DNA from: Trinickia violacea
GTDB taxonomy: Bacteria; Pseudomonadota; Gammaproteobacteria; Burkholderiales; Burkholderiaceae
DNA: 64,000 bases
Direction of reading: 5' to 3'
Assembly (NCBI RefSeq): GCF_005280735.1
Contig: NZ_CP040077.1
Span: forward strand, 1,054,001 to 1,118,000
The stretch's first letter is position 1. Each line of letters begins with the position of its first letter. This document shows, piece after piece, positions 42,999 to 55,136 of the stretch. The position numbers were made by a program, and so were the translations under genes. The notes under the pieces were generated by a model. That model had not been told where the DNA came from, did not search any database, and saw nothing but the letters and a program-made list of their open reading frames with translations.

Positions 42999-44432
42999 TT
43001 ATTGGCTGGACTTGCGCTTGAACGGCAGTTCGACGTCCGCCGGAATCGGGCAAACGTAGTCGAGCCCGTTGCGGTACGCGAGCAGTTCGGCCTTCGCGTC
43101 TTCGAGCACGGACGGGTTGCGGAGGAGGTCGAGCGCGGTCGCCGCGAGAATCTTCGCCGCCTGCTCCATGCCGCGGTGCGCGGCCGTCAGCTTGCCTTGC
43201 GACACCATCTGCCACGAGTGGAACGGCGTGCCGAACGCGTAGCAGGCCGTGAGGCACTGGGCGGTCGGCGTGATCCAGCTCACGTCGCCGACGTCGGTCG
43301 AGCCGTAGAGAATCTCTTCCTTTGCCGGATCGTAGGGCGCGACGCCCGCGAAGAGCGGCGTCGGGTTGCGCAATGCTTGCCCAAGATGCTTGCCGGCGGC
43401 CGACATGTCTTGGTCGGTGATCGAGGCGCGATAGCCGCTTGCCGTATCGTGGTCGTCGCCGGTGAACGCCGGCGCGCCGAGCCGCTCGATGTGGCTCTGC
43501 ATCACACGGTTGAGCACCGTGTTCTGAACGAGGTTCGAGCACGCCTTGTCGAATACGATCTCGACTTCGCAGCCCGTCATCAGCGCCGCGCCGCGCGCGA
43601 CGTTGCAGACGCGCTCGTACAACGCGGCCGCATCGGGATTGCGTGCCGCGCGCACGAGGTACAGCACCTCCGCGTTCGCCTGCACGACGTTCGGCGAAAT
43701 GCCGCCGCTGTTCGTGATCGCGTAGTGGACGCGCGCATCGGGCGGCATATGCTCGCGCAAGTAGTTGCAGCCGACGTTCATCAGCTCGACCGCATCGAGC
43801 GCGCTGCGCCCCAAGTGCGGCGACGCCGCCGCGTGCGAAGCCTTGCCCTTGAAGCGGAAGTACGCCTGGATGTTCGCGAGCGACGAGCGCGAGAAGAGCC
43901 CCGTGATCACGTCCGGGTGCCAGCAGAGCGCGGCGTCGAGATCGTCGAATGCGCCTTCCCGCGCCATGAAGGTTTTGCCGGAGCCCCCTTCTTCCGCGGG
44001 GCAGCCGTAGAAGCGCACCGTGCCGGGCAGCCCCTCGGTTTCGAGCAAGGACTTCACCGCGACCGCCGCGAGATGCGATGCGGTGCCGAGCAGGTGGTGC
44101 CCGCAGCCATGCCCGTTGCCGTTGCCGATTTCGAGCGACGGGCGGCACACGGTCGCGCCGCTGTCCTGGCTCATGCCGGAGAGCGCGTCGTACTCGCCGA
44201 GAATGCCGATCACCGGGCCGCCGTGGCCCGCCTCGGCGACGAAGGCGGTCGGAATGCCCGCGACGTTTTCGGTCACGCGAAAGCCGGCTTGGCGCAATAG
44301 GCCGATGTGCAGCGCGGCCGATTCGGTTTCCTGAAAGCGCAGCTCCGCGAGATTCCAGATGCGATCGGCGAGCGTCGCATAGCGTTCGCGCTCGGCGTCG
44401 AAGAAGCGATCGATGGTGTCGGTCGTTGGCAT
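42999..44432 (-). CDS. M20-family amidohydrolase, AbgB-like
   Basis: A 477-residue zinc/manganese amidohydrolase of the M20 family close to aminobenzoyl-glutamate utilisation protein B. Metal and catalytic landmarks: IGILGEYDALSGMSQDSGA, GHGCGHHLLGTASHLAAVAV, YGCPAEEGGSGKTFMAREGAFDDLDAALCWHPD and the dimerisation lid KGKASHAAASPHLGRSALDAVELMNVGCNYLREHM. Family members split p-aminobenzoyl-glutamate or related N-acyl amino acids and dipeptides. The MHS transporter (29 bases upstream) and porin (27 bases downstream) suggest one uptake-and-hydrolysis operon. The true substrate is not shown by sequence. Confidence 0.9.
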   Translation of the reverse strand: MPTTDTIDRFFDAERERYATLADRIWNLAELRFQETESAALHIGLLRQAGFRVTENVAGIPTAFVAEAGHGGPVIGILGEYDALSGMSQDSGATVCRPSLEIGNGNGHGCGHHLLGTASHLAAVAVKSLLETEGLPGTVRFYGCPAEEGGSGKTFMAREGAFDDLDAALCWHPDVITGLFSRSSLANIQAYFRFKGKASHAAASPHLGRSALDAVELMNVGCNYLREHMPPDARVHYAITNSGGISPNVVQANAEVLYLVRAARNPDAAALYERVCNVARGAALMTGCEVEIVFDKACSNLVQNTVLNRVMQSHIERLGAPAFTGDDHDTASGYRASITDQDMSAAGKHLGQALRNPTPLFAGVAPYDPAKEEILYGSTDVGDVSWITPTAQCLTACYAFGTPFHSWQMVSQGKLTAAHRGMEQAAKILAATALDLLRNPSVLEDAKAELLAYRNGLDYVCPIPADVELPFKRKSSQ

Positions 44433-44461
44433 GACAACACTCCTGGTCTAGTCGTTAGTCG

Positions 44462-45778
44462 TTATTGCGGCTTGCGCGATGGGAACGCGAGCGTGGCGGC
44501 GAAGCTGATCGCGCTGGTGGCCATCATGTACAGCGCGGGCGCGAGCGGGTTGCTCGTGATGTGCAGCAGCCACGTGACGATGAACTGCGCGAAGCCACCG
44601 AAGATCGTCACGCAGATCGCGTAGATGAGGCCCATGCCGGTCACGCGTGCGCGCGCCGGGAACGCTTCGAGCGTCATGAGGAACACGGGTGCGCCGCCGA
44701 CCATCAGGAAGCCGATCAGGATCGCGACGCCGGGCAGCATGAGCGCGAGCGAGTGGTATTGGTTGACGAGCCAGAAGAACGGGAGAATCAGCGCGAAGAT
44801 GCCGGCGTGCGAGACGAGGACGAGCCTCTTGCGGTTCTTCAGGCTGTCGGTGAGGATGCCGAAGAACGGCGAGACGACGATCATCACGAGACCCGCGATG
44901 CAGCCGGACAGGAACGAACCCGACTTCGGCATGCCGAGTACCTTGACCGAATACGACGGCATGTAAAACCCGACGATGTACATCGCCGTCGTCATCCCGA
45001 CGATCATCAAGACGCCCAGGACGACTTCGCGCAGATGGTGCTTGACTACGTAGCCGAACGCGCCGCCGTGCGGGGCGCTTGCTTCGCCTGCATTGGCCGC
45101 GCTGCTTTCCGTGTGCGTTTCGTCGAGATGGCGGCGGATATACATGCCGACGGGCGCGATCAGGAGACCGAAGATGAACGGCACGCGCCAGCCCCAGCTC
45201 TCGAGCGATTCGGGCGACAGCAGGTTCGACAACAGCGTGCCGGCGAGCGCGCCGAACAGCGCGGCGGCGCCCTGGCTCACCATCTGGAACGACACCATCA
45301 GGCCACGGCGATCTTGGCTGCCCGATTCCATCAGGAACGCGGTCGATGCGCCGATTTCGCCGCCGGCCGAGAAGCCCTGCAGCAAGCGGCCGGCCACGAT
45401 CAGCACCGGAGCGGCGAGCCCGATTTGCGCGTAGGTCGGCGCAAAGCCGATGAGCGCGGTGCCGAGCGCCATCAGCGAGATCGTGAGCATGAGCGCGGGC
45501 TTGCGGCCGCGGCGGTCTGCGTAGTTGCCGATGCAGATGCTGCCGAGCGGCCGCATCACGAAGCCGATGCCGAACGTGGCGAGCGACAGCAGGAGCGAGA
45601 CGATACCGCCGTTGTCGACCGGAAAGAACTGCTTGCCGATCAGGACTGCGAAGAAACTGAAGACGGTGAAATCGAACATCTCCAGCGCGTTGCCGAGCGA
45701 CGCGGCGACCACCACGTTGCGCGGGGATTTCCGCCGAGGCAGCGCAGCGGATTGGGCGGTTTCGAGAGTAGTCGCCAT
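44462..45778 (-). CDS. MHS-family MFS transporter
   Basis: A 438-residue inner-membrane metabolite:proton symporter with twelve predicted helices. MHS hallmarks: ASLGNALEMFDFTVFSFFAVLIGKQFFP, FGIGFVMRPLGSICIGNYADRRGRKPALMLTI (the MFS motif between helices 2 and 3) and GRLLQGFSAGGEIGASTAFLMESG. Relatives carry organic acids, betaines and aromatic acids. It is the first gene of the transporter-hydrolase-porin operon and is divergent from a LysR gene, which probably regulates it. Substrate is unknown, perhaps the AbgB-like enzyme's substrate. Confidence 0.92.
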   Translation of the reverse strand: MATTLETAQSAALPRRKSPRNVVVAASLGNALEMFDFTVFSFFAVLIGKQFFPVDNGGIVSLLLSLATFGIGFVMRPLGSICIGNYADRRGRKPALMLTISLMALGTALIGFAPTYAQIGLAAPVLIVAGRLLQGFSAGGEIGASTAFLMESGSQDRRGLMVSFQMVSQGAAALFGALAGTLLSNLLSPESLESWGWRVPFIFGLLIAPVGMYIRRHLDETHTESSAANAGEASAPHGGAFGYVVKHHLREVVLGVLMIVGMTTAMYIVGFYMPSYSVKVLGMPKSGSFLSGCIAGLVMIVVSPFFGILTDSLKNRKRLVLVSHAGIFALILPFFWLVNQYHSLALMLPGVAILIGFLMVGGAPVFLMTLEAFPARARVTGMGLIYAICVTIFGGFAQFIVTWLLHITSNPLAPALYMMATSAISFAATLAFPSRKPQ

Positions 45779-45867
45779 GCGGGTCTCCTATTAATAGATT
45801 GGTTTTTGAACTCGTCTGGAACTCTAAGCTAAATTTCGCCTCATAAAGCAAGTCAATTTTTAACCGT

Positions 45868-45882
45868 ATAAGTTCTGCTTAT
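45868..45882. promoter_or_regulatory. LysR-type dyad at the regulator start
   Basis: ATAAG-TTCTG-CTTAT, a perfect five-base inverted repeat that also fits the T-N11-A LysR motif. It ends six bases before the LysR start codon and faces the MHS gene promoter. A likely autoregulatory and activation site. Confidence 0.6.
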
Positions 45883-45888
45883 CAGACG

Positions 45889-46827
45889 ATGAAGACCCAC
45901 CAACTGCGGGCGCTGACCGCGCTCGCCGAGCACGGCAGCATGCGGGCCGCCGCTCAGTTGCTGCACGTGACGCAGCCGGCGATTTCGCAAGCGATCCGTG
46001 AACTCGAGGAGCAGGCCGGCACGCAGCTCGTCGCGCGCTCGGCGAGCGGCGTGGTCCTGACCGAAGCGGGGCAGTTGCTGCTGCAGCACGCGCGGCGCGT
46101 CGTGCGGGAGATCGAGCTCGCGCAAAGCGCGCTCGCCGAGCATCTCGGCCGGCGCGACGCGCAGCTTGCGATCGGCGTCACGCCGCTGGCCGCCCCGCTT
46201 CTGCAGCGCGCGATCGCACCGTTTCGCAAGCGCTGCCCGCACACGCGGCTCGGCTTCTTCGAATACCGGCATTCGCGGATGCTCGAGCAGATCCGCGACG
46301 GCTCGCTCGACTTCGGCATCGCCACGTTCAGTGGCGAGCGGCGCGAGCCCGATATCGCGCATACGCCGCTCTTCACGTTCCAGCATGTGCTCGCGGTGCG
46401 TGCGGGCCATCCGCTCGCTGCATGCGACGACCTCGCCGCGCTCGCCGGGCTCGAGTGGCTCTACAACGGCACCCAAGAGGAGTTCGACGAGAGCGTCGGC
46501 GCGCTTTTTCGCGCGCGCGGGCTAGGCGCACCCGAGACGGTGACGCTGTGCACGTCGATGCTGCTTTATTGGGGCTTGGCGGCGGGATCCGATGCGGTCA
46601 GCGTGTGGACGAGCGCTGCCGTATTGACGGGGCGCAGCGGAAAACCCGCGCTTGCGCAGGTGCCCGTGCAAGTCGACATGCCGGCGGTCACGCTCGGGTT
46701 CGTGACGCGGCGCCACTACGTGCTGCCGCCCGCGGCGGAGACGCTGCGCTGGGCGATCGAGCAGGCGGCAAACCGCGCGCCGCCGAATTTCGATTCGTAC
46801 GTGTGGTCGGAGGCGGGGATGGGGTAG
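45889..46827 (+). CDS. LysR-family regulator of the adjacent transport operon
   Basis: A 312-residue LysR protein. The N-terminal helix-turn-helix (MKTHQLRALTALAEHGSMRAAAQLLHVTQPAISQAIRELEEQAGTQLVARS) is followed by an effector domain (about 90-300: LAIGVTPLAAPLLQRAIAPFRKRCPHTRLGFFEYRHSRMLEQIRDGSLDFGIATF). It is similar to TsaR/GltR-type members acting on aromatic or amino-acid metabolism. It is divergent from the MHS-abgB-porin operon with a 110-base AT-rich spacer holding a T-N11-A dyad, the classical LysR arrangement. The inducer is not known. Confidence 0.92.
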   Translation: MKTHQLRALTALAEHGSMRAAAQLLHVTQPAISQAIRELEEQAGTQLVARSASGVVLTEAGQLLLQHARRVVREIELAQSALAEHLGRRDAQLAIGVTPLAAPLLQRAIAPFRKRCPHTRLGFFEYRHSRMLEQIRDGSLDFGIATFSGERREPDIAHTPLFTFQHVLAVRAGHPLAACDDLAALAGLEWLYNGTQEEFDESVGALFRARGLGAPETVTLCTSMLLYWGLAAGSDAVSVWTSAAVLTGRSGKPALAQVPVQVDMPAVTLGFVTRRHYVLPPAAETLRWAIEQAANRAPPNFDSYVWSEAGMG

Positions 46828-46875
46828 GAGGCCGGCCGCGCACAGGTGCTGCGCGGCCGGCCCGGTGCGGCGTTC

Positions 46876-49998
<3,123 letters not shown>

Positions 49999-50424
49999 GA
50001 TGATTTCCTCAGTGAAGCCAGAGTCTATGAATAGATGGATGGACTGCGGGTAAAGCAACTGCGGAACCTACGATAGCCGCGCCCAATTTCGAGATGCGGC
50101 GGGCGAACTGCGGACATCGGTACTGCGTTCATTGCTGCAAGTGCCGCGGGCGGCTGGGTCCTTGCGGGACGGACCTTGCATTGCATCATCGCTCATGCGG
50201 CGCCGGTGTGCGCGAACGAGCGTGCGTGCGATGGACCGGGCTCGGGCTTATGGCTTGGGCTCCGGTGGTGTCGGGGCAGTGCTGCGGAGGTGGGCGGCGC
50301 AAGCGGGTTGCGCCGTTGTCTCCGGACGGCAGCAAGGCCTCGGGTCGGGCCTGTCCGGATAATCGGCCAGGGCCTGCGTGCTACCATTCTTCGTTATCCA
50401 TCCCGTCATTCGAAGCCCTACGCA
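49999..50424. promoter_or_regulatory. divergent ppc/hemC promoter region
   Basis: A 426-base gap. It must hold both promoters; TACCAT (50383-50388) and GATAAT (50358-50363) are possible plus-strand -10 boxes for hemC, but no matching -35 is clear. Several overlapping reading frames here are biased and unlike known proteins. An in-frame upstream extension of hemC from 50176 is treated as leader. Confidence 0.4.
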
Positions 50425-51408
50425 ATGAACTCCGAGACGCTTTCCGCCACTCCGCCGCGCACGCTCGTGATCGCTTCGCGGGAGAGCCGCCTGGCGATGT
50501 GGCAGGCCGAACACGTGCGCGATGCGCTGCACAAATTATATCCATCTTGCGACGTAAAAATCCTCGGAATGACGACACGCGGGGATCAGATTCTCGATCG
50601 CACCTTGTCGAAAGTCGGTGGTAAGGGGCTCTTCGTGAAGGAGCTCGAGACCGCGCTCGCCGACGGCCGCGCCGATCTCGCCGTGCACTCGCTGAAAGAC
50701 GTGCCGATGGAGCTTCCCGAGGGTTTCGTGCTCGGCGCCGTCATGGAGCGCGAAGACCCGCGCGACGCGTTCGTTTCGAACGACTACGCATCGCTTTCGG
50801 CGCTGCCGGCGGGCAGCGTCGTCGGCACGTCGAGCCTGCGCCGCGAAGCGATGCTGCGCGCGCGCTATCCGCAGCTCGTCGTGCGGCCGCTGCGCGGCAA
50901 TCTGGATACGCGGCTCGCCAAGCTCGATCGCGGCGAGTACGCGGCGATCATTCTCGCGGCCGCGGGTTTGAAGCGCCTCGGCCTTGGCGCGCGCATCCGG
51001 GCGCTGCTCGACGCGGGCGACAGCCTTCCCGCAGCCGGCCAGGGCGCGCTCGGCATCGAGATTCGCGCGGGCCGCCCCGAGCTCGCGGCGTGGCTTGCGC
51101 CGCTGCATCACGAGGCGACGGCGCTTGCCGTCGAAGCGGAGCGGATGGTGTCGCGCGCGCTGGGCGGCAGCTGCGAGGTGCCGCTCGCCGCGCACGCGAT
51201 GTGGCACGACGGCGCGCTGCATTTGAAGGGCCGCGTGTCGACGCCCGACGGCGCGCGCGTCCTCGCGGCCGAAGCGTCCGCACCCGTGACGAGTTCGGAG
51301 CGGGCGCTCGCGCTGGGTCGCGAAGTCGCGGCGTCGCTCGAAGCGCAGGGCGCGCTCGAGATCGTCCGCTCGCTCGCCGCCGGCAACGGCGGCCAGCCCG
51401 GCGCGTGA
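50425..51408 (+). CDS. hemC: hydroxymethylbilane synthase (porphobilinogen deaminase)
   Basis: Polymerises four porphobilinogen units into hydroxymethylbilane for haem and other tetrapyrroles. It has 327 residues from ATG 50425 (MNSETLSATPPRTLVIASRESRLAMWQAEHV). Conserved: KVGGKGLFVKELETALADGRADLAVHSLKDVPMELPEGF (with catalytic Asp in HSLKD), VVGTSSLRREAMLRARYPQL, GNLDTRLAKLDRGEYAAIILAAAGLKRLG and the dipyrromethane-cofactor cysteine in ALGGSCEVPLAAHA. Its stop overlaps the hemDX start by one base (TGATG). A single-copy housekeeping gene. Confidence 0.97.
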   Translation: MNSETLSATPPRTLVIASRESRLAMWQAEHVRDALHKLYPSCDVKILGMTTRGDQILDRTLSKVGGKGLFVKELETALADGRADLAVHSLKDVPMELPEGFVLGAVMEREDPRDAFVSNDYASLSALPAGSVVGTSSLRREAMLRARYPQLVVRPLRGNLDTRLAKLDRGEYAAIILAAAGLKRLGLGARIRALLDAGDSLPAAGQGALGIEIRAGRPELAAWLAPLHHEATALAVEAERMVSRALGGSCEVPLAAHAMWHDGALHLKGRVSTPDGARVLAAEASAPVTSSERALALGREVAASLEAQGALEIVRSLAAGNGGQPGA

Positions 51409-53444
51409 TGGCGGGCGTCACGAACGGCCGCCCGCAGCCGGGCGCGTTCACGGCGGTCGTGACCCGACCGGCCGGACAGTCGGGTGACCTGTCCGCGCGC
51501 CTTGCCGCCGAGGGCATCGAAACGCTCGAATTTCCGCTGATCGATATCGCGCCTGTCGTGGACGACGCGCCGCTGCGTGCGGCGTTCGCGTCGCTCGATA
51601 GCTATGCGCTTGTCGTGTTCGTGTCGCCGAACGCGGTCGATCACGCGTTTGCGGCGTTCGACGCGATCTGGCCGCATGCGCTGCCGATCGGCGTGGTGGG
51701 CCCGGGCAGCGTCGCGGCGCTGGCCCGCCATGGGGTCGCCGCGCCCGGGCATCGCATCGTGAGCCCGTCGTCTTCGGTCGACGACGACGGCGCGCGCTTC
51801 GACTCGGAAGCGCTCTATGCCGCGCTCGAAGCGGAGCTCGGAGAGGGCGAGTTCGACGGCAAGCGCGTCTTGATCGTGCGCGGCGACGGCGGCCGCGAAT
51901 GGCTCGCGGATCGCTTGCGCGAGGCCGGCGCGCAGGTCGAGGCAGTCGCCGCGTACCGGCGCGTCGTGCCGGACCCGTCGATCGGCGCCTGGGAGCGCGT
52001 GCACGCGCTGCTCGCCGGTGCGCCGCACGCGTGGCTCGTGACGAGCTCCGAGGGCGTGCGCAATCTGAACGACCTCGCGCACGAGCATCTGACGGCGACC
52101 GAAGTCACGGCGCTCAAGCGCGCGCCGCTTGTCGCGCCCCATCCGCGCATCGCCGAGACCGCGCGCGGATTCGGTTTTGATAGCATTACGATGTCCGGCG
52201 CGGGCGATGAGCGCATCGTCCGCGCACTCGCCGCCTGCGCGCAGGCGCAGCGCGCCGCGCCCAGCGCGGCGGCGCCTAGCGCCTCCTTCGATCAACCGGC
52301 TTCGACCAACCCGGCCCCTACACGCATGAGCGATACGAACGATACCAACAACGTGACTCCCCAGCCGGCCATGGCGCCGCCGCCGTTGCCGCCGAACCCG
52401 CCGTATACGCCCTACGAAGCGCAAAAGCGCGGCGGCATGGGCATGGCGCTTCTGTGGTTCATCGTGATCGTGTTCCTCGCGGCGGCGGGCGTCGGCGGTT
52501 TTGCGCTCAATCGCAAGGTCGAGCGCATGGACGCGCGGCTCGCGCAACGCCAGCAGGCGAACGACGCGCAGGTAGCCGAGCTGCGCGCGAAGACCGATCA
52601 GGCGGTCGCCACCGTGCATCAGGTCGATTCGCAGTTCTCGCAACTCGAAGGTAAGCTCGCCGATGCGCAAAATGCGCAGCAGGCGCTGCAGCAGCAATAT
52701 GCCGACCTCGCGCGCAATCGCGACGACTGGACGCTCGCCGAAGTCGAGCAGATGCTGTCGAGCGCGAGCGAACAACTCCAGTTGACGGGCAACACGCAGC
52801 TCGCGCTGTTCGCGCTGCAAAGCGCGGACTCGCGGCTCGCCGCGTCGGACAGCTCGCAGGCGCTGGCCGTGCGCAAGGCGATCGCGCAGGACATCGACAA
52901 GCTCAAGGCTGCGCCGTCCACCGATTTGACGGGCCTTGCCATCAAGCTCGACAACGCGATCGAACAGGCCGACACGCTGCCGCTCGCAGGCGAAGCGCCG
53001 ATAACGCACGCCACGCCGCACGCGAGCACGCCGGCCGACACGGCGAAGGTCGCGGCCGCGACCGGCGAGCCGCGCTGGAAAGTATGGTGGGAGGAATTCA
53101 CCACGGGCATCGGCCAGCAGTTGACGAGTCTCGTGCAGGTGCGCCGTATCGACAACGCCGATGCAATGCTGAACTCGCCGCAGCAGGGCTATTTCATTCG
53201 CGAGAATCTGAAGCTGCGCCTGTTGTCGGCGCGGCTTGCGCTGCTCTCGCGCAATCAGACCACGCTCAAGTCGGACCTCGCCGCCGCTGACGCCGCGCTG
53301 GCGCGCTACTTCGACGCGTCGTCGAAGCGCACGCAGACCGTAGAGGGGCTGGTGAAGGACGTGGAGCGGGGCTCGGCGGCGGTCGAAGTGCCGAACATCG
53401 ACACGAGCCTGCAGGCTGTCCATCAATACAAGAGCCGGGGTTGA
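51408..53444 (+). CDS. hemDX: fused uroporphyrinogen-III synthase HemD / membrane protein HemX
   Basis: One 678-residue frame combining two proteins that are separate in enterobacteria. Residues 1-265 are HemD, which cyclises and flips ring D of hydroxymethylbilane (TRPAGQSGDLSARLAAEGIETLEFPLIDIAP, VFVSPNAVDHAF, VGPGSVAAL). An Ala/Pro-rich linker with an internal ATG (52326, MSDTNDTNNVTPQ) leads to one membrane helix (about 345-367: MALLWFIVIVFLAAAGVGGFAL). A coiled-coil (about 370-435) and the HemX domain follow (DWTLAEVEQMLSSASEQLQLTGNTQLALFALQSAD). No stop or frameshift separates the halves. It overlaps hemC and leads into hemY. Internal initiation at 52326 could also yield free HemX. Confidence 0.92.
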   Translation: MAGVTNGRPQPGAFTAVVTRPAGQSGDLSARLAAEGIETLEFPLIDIAPVVDDAPLRAAFASLDSYALVVFVSPNAVDHAFAAFDAIWPHALPIGVVGPGSVAALARHGVAAPGHRIVSPSSSVDDDGARFDSEALYAALEAELGEGEFDGKRVLIVRGDGGREWLADRLREAGAQVEAVAAYRRVVPDPSIGAWERVHALLAGAPHAWLVTSSEGVRNLNDLAHEHLTATEVTALKRAPLVAPHPRIAETARGFGFDSITMSGAGDERIVRALAACAQAQRAAPSAAAPSASFDQPASTNPAPTRMSDTNDTNNVTPQPAMAPPPLPPNPPYTPYEAQKRGGMGMALLWFIVIVFLAAAGVGGFALNRKVERMDARLAQRQQANDAQVAELRAKTDQAVATVHQVDSQFSQLEGKLADAQNAQQALQQQYADLARNRDDWTLAEVEQMLSSASEQLQLTGNTQLALFALQSADSRLAASDSSQALAVRKAIAQDIDKLKAAPSTDLTGLAIKLDNAIEQADTLPLAGEAPITHATPHASTPADTAKVAAATGEPRWKVWWEEFTTGIGQQLTSLVQVRRIDNADAMLNSPQQGYFIRENLKLRLLSARLALLSRNQTTLKSDLAAADAALARYFDASSKRTQTVEGLVKDVERGSAAVEVPNIDTSLQAVHQYKSRG

Positions 53445-53446
53445 CG

Positions 53447-54640
53447 ATGGCGATCCGAGGACTCTTGTGGCTCGCGCTTCTCTTCGTGATCGCGGTCGTG
53501 CTCGCTACGGTGGGGCGCTTCGATGCCGGCCAGGTGCTGCTCGTCTATCCGCCGTATCGCGTGGATATCTCGCTGAACCTGTTTATCGTCGCAATCGTCG
53601 TGCTGTTCATCCTGATGTATGCGCTGATGCGCATCGTGCGCAACATCTGGAAGATGCCGCAGCGCGTCTCCGCGTATCGCGCGCGTTCGCGCGAGGCGAA
53701 GGCACATGCCGCGTTGCGTGAAGCTATCGGTAATTTGTTTGCGGGCCGCTTCTCGCGCGCTGAGAAAGCTGCGCGCGATTCGCTGACGAACCAGGCGAAC
53801 AAGGGTGCCGCCGGCTTGGTCGCGGCGGCGGCTGCGCACCGGATGCGCGAATACGCGCGCCGCGACGAGTGGCTTGCGCAGATCGACGCCGCCGATTGGC
53901 AGGACGCGCGCCTGATGGCGAGCGCCGACATGCGCGCCGACGGCCGCGACGCGGACGGCGCGCTCGCCGCGCTGACCGAGATGCAATCGCAAGGTGGCCG
54001 CCGCATTCACGCGCAGCAGATCGCGCTGCGCGCGCAGCAGCAGTTGAAGAACTGGTCGGAAGTGTTGAAGCTCGTCAAATCGCTCGAAAAGCGCGAGGCG
54101 ATCCACCCGGCGGCGGCGGTGCGCTTGCGCCAGCAGGCCGCCGAAAACCTGCTGCGCGACCGCCGCCATGACGCGGACGAGTTGTTGGCGCTGTGGAATT
54201 CACTGCCGGCGAGCGAGCGGCAATCGCCGCGGCTCGCGGACTTGGCCGCCGAACTGCTGGTCGCGTTGAACAAGCACCAGGCCGCGCGCAAGATCGTCGA
54301 GGATGCGCTCGCGAACAACTGGGACGCGCGCTTGCTGCGCCGTTATCCGGAGACCGCGGGCGGCGACGCGCTGCCGCTGATCCAGAAGGCGGAGGCGTGG
54401 CACAAGGAGCGCCCCGACGACGCCGATCTGCTGTTCTCGCTCGGCCGCCTGTGCCTGCATCAGCAGCTTTGGGGCAAGGCGCAGTCGTTCCTCGAACAAG
54501 CCTTGAAGATGGCGGGCGACAACGAAGCGCTGACGATCCGCACGCACCGCGCCCTTGCGCGGCTGTTCGAGCAGCTCGGCGATGCCGGGCGTGCGAACCA
54601 GCATTACCGAGCCAGCGCGCTGGCGATGAACGTGGTTTGA
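53447..54640 (+). CDS. hemY: haem biosynthesis-associated TPR protein HemY
   Basis: A 397-residue inner-membrane protein of the proteobacterial HemY_N family (not protoporphyrinogen oxidase). ATG 53447 lies two bases after the hemDX stop; TTG 53441 is an alternative. Two N-terminal helices (GLLWLALLFVIAVVLATVGRF and LFIVAIVVLFILMYALMRIV) anchor a cytosolic TPR-like helical domain (for example LREAIGNLFAGRFSRAEKAARDSLTNQANKGAAGLVAAAAAHRM and LLFSLGRLCLHQQLWGKAQSFLEQALKMA). It is third in the hemC-hemDX-hemY operon; relatives influence coproporphyrin and haem levels but have no known activity. Confidence 0.93.
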   Translation: MAIRGLLWLALLFVIAVVLATVGRFDAGQVLLVYPPYRVDISLNLFIVAIVVLFILMYALMRIVRNIWKMPQRVSAYRARSREAKAHAALREAIGNLFAGRFSRAEKAARDSLTNQANKGAAGLVAAAAAHRMREYARRDEWLAQIDAADWQDARLMASADMRADGRDADGALAALTEMQSQGGRRIHAQQIALRAQQQLKNWSEVLKLVKSLEKREAIHPAAAVRLRQQAAENLLRDRRHDADELLALWNSLPASERQSPRLADLAAELLVALNKHQAARKIVEDALANNWDARLLRRYPETAGGDALPLIQKAEAWHKERPDDADLLFSLGRLCLHQQLWGKAQSFLEQALKMAGDNEALTIRTHRALARLFEQLGDAGRANQHYRASALAMNVV

Positions 54641-54725
54641 CGTGGCGGCAACTGGCGGTGCGATCCAGCTGATCGGCACCGCCGCTGCGACTTCATGAGC
54701 GATCGATGGGCCGGGCGCTCATCGA

Positions 54726-55136
54726 TCATTGCTTCCGCATGCCGCATGAGGTGATTGCGCGGTCCGGTTGCACCGAATTCTTCCATTCCGGCAGGTCCCG
54801 TTTCTGGTACGCCTCGACCGAGGGGTAGCCTGTGACGTCCCAGACTTCGCCGTCGTAGTGCGTCAGCGCAATCACGGCGTTGCGGCACTGCTTCGTGCGT
54901 TCCACGAGACGGTACGCGATCCGGGGATGGTCGCCCGTCATATCCTTATCGAGGATTTCGTAGCGAACCGGGCCGCACTTGCTGAAGCTGGACGTCCATT
55001 CGATTGTCTTCGACCGGACAAACAGCCCGCCGAAGCAGGCACGGCCCTCGCCATGAAACACCCCGGTTAGTGGTGCGTCCGCGGCATTCGAGAAAACGGG
55101 TGCCGCCGATGCGGCCAAGAGCAGGGCAAGTTTCAT
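54726..55136 (-). CDS. small secreted four-cysteine protein, unknown (immunity-like)
   Basis: A 136-residue exported protein with no recognised family. The signal peptide is MKLALLLAASAAPVFSNA; the mature chain ADAPLTGVFHGEGRACFGG... contains four cysteines (about residues 34, 54, 84 and 131), likely forming two disulfides in the periplasm. Its ATG overlaps the stop of the upstream coding fragment as ATGA, the coupling often seen for toxin/effector-immunity pairs. The local composition is AT-richer than the flanking hem and MFS genes. Immunity to a periplasm-acting effector is an inference from context and export only. Confidence 0.6.
   Translation of the reverse strand: MKLALLLAASAAPVFSNAADAPLTGVFHGEGRACFGGLFVRSKTIEWTSSFSKCGPVRYEILDKDMTGDHPRIAYRLVERTKQCRNAVIALTHYDGEVWDVTGYPSVEAYQKRDLPEWKNSVQPDRAITSCGMRKQ

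Noticed and set aside
50094..50424. Reading frames upstream of hemC, including an in-frame extension
   Set aside because: Composition is biased (Cys/Arg/Gly-rich) and the true HemC start at 50425 matches the family.
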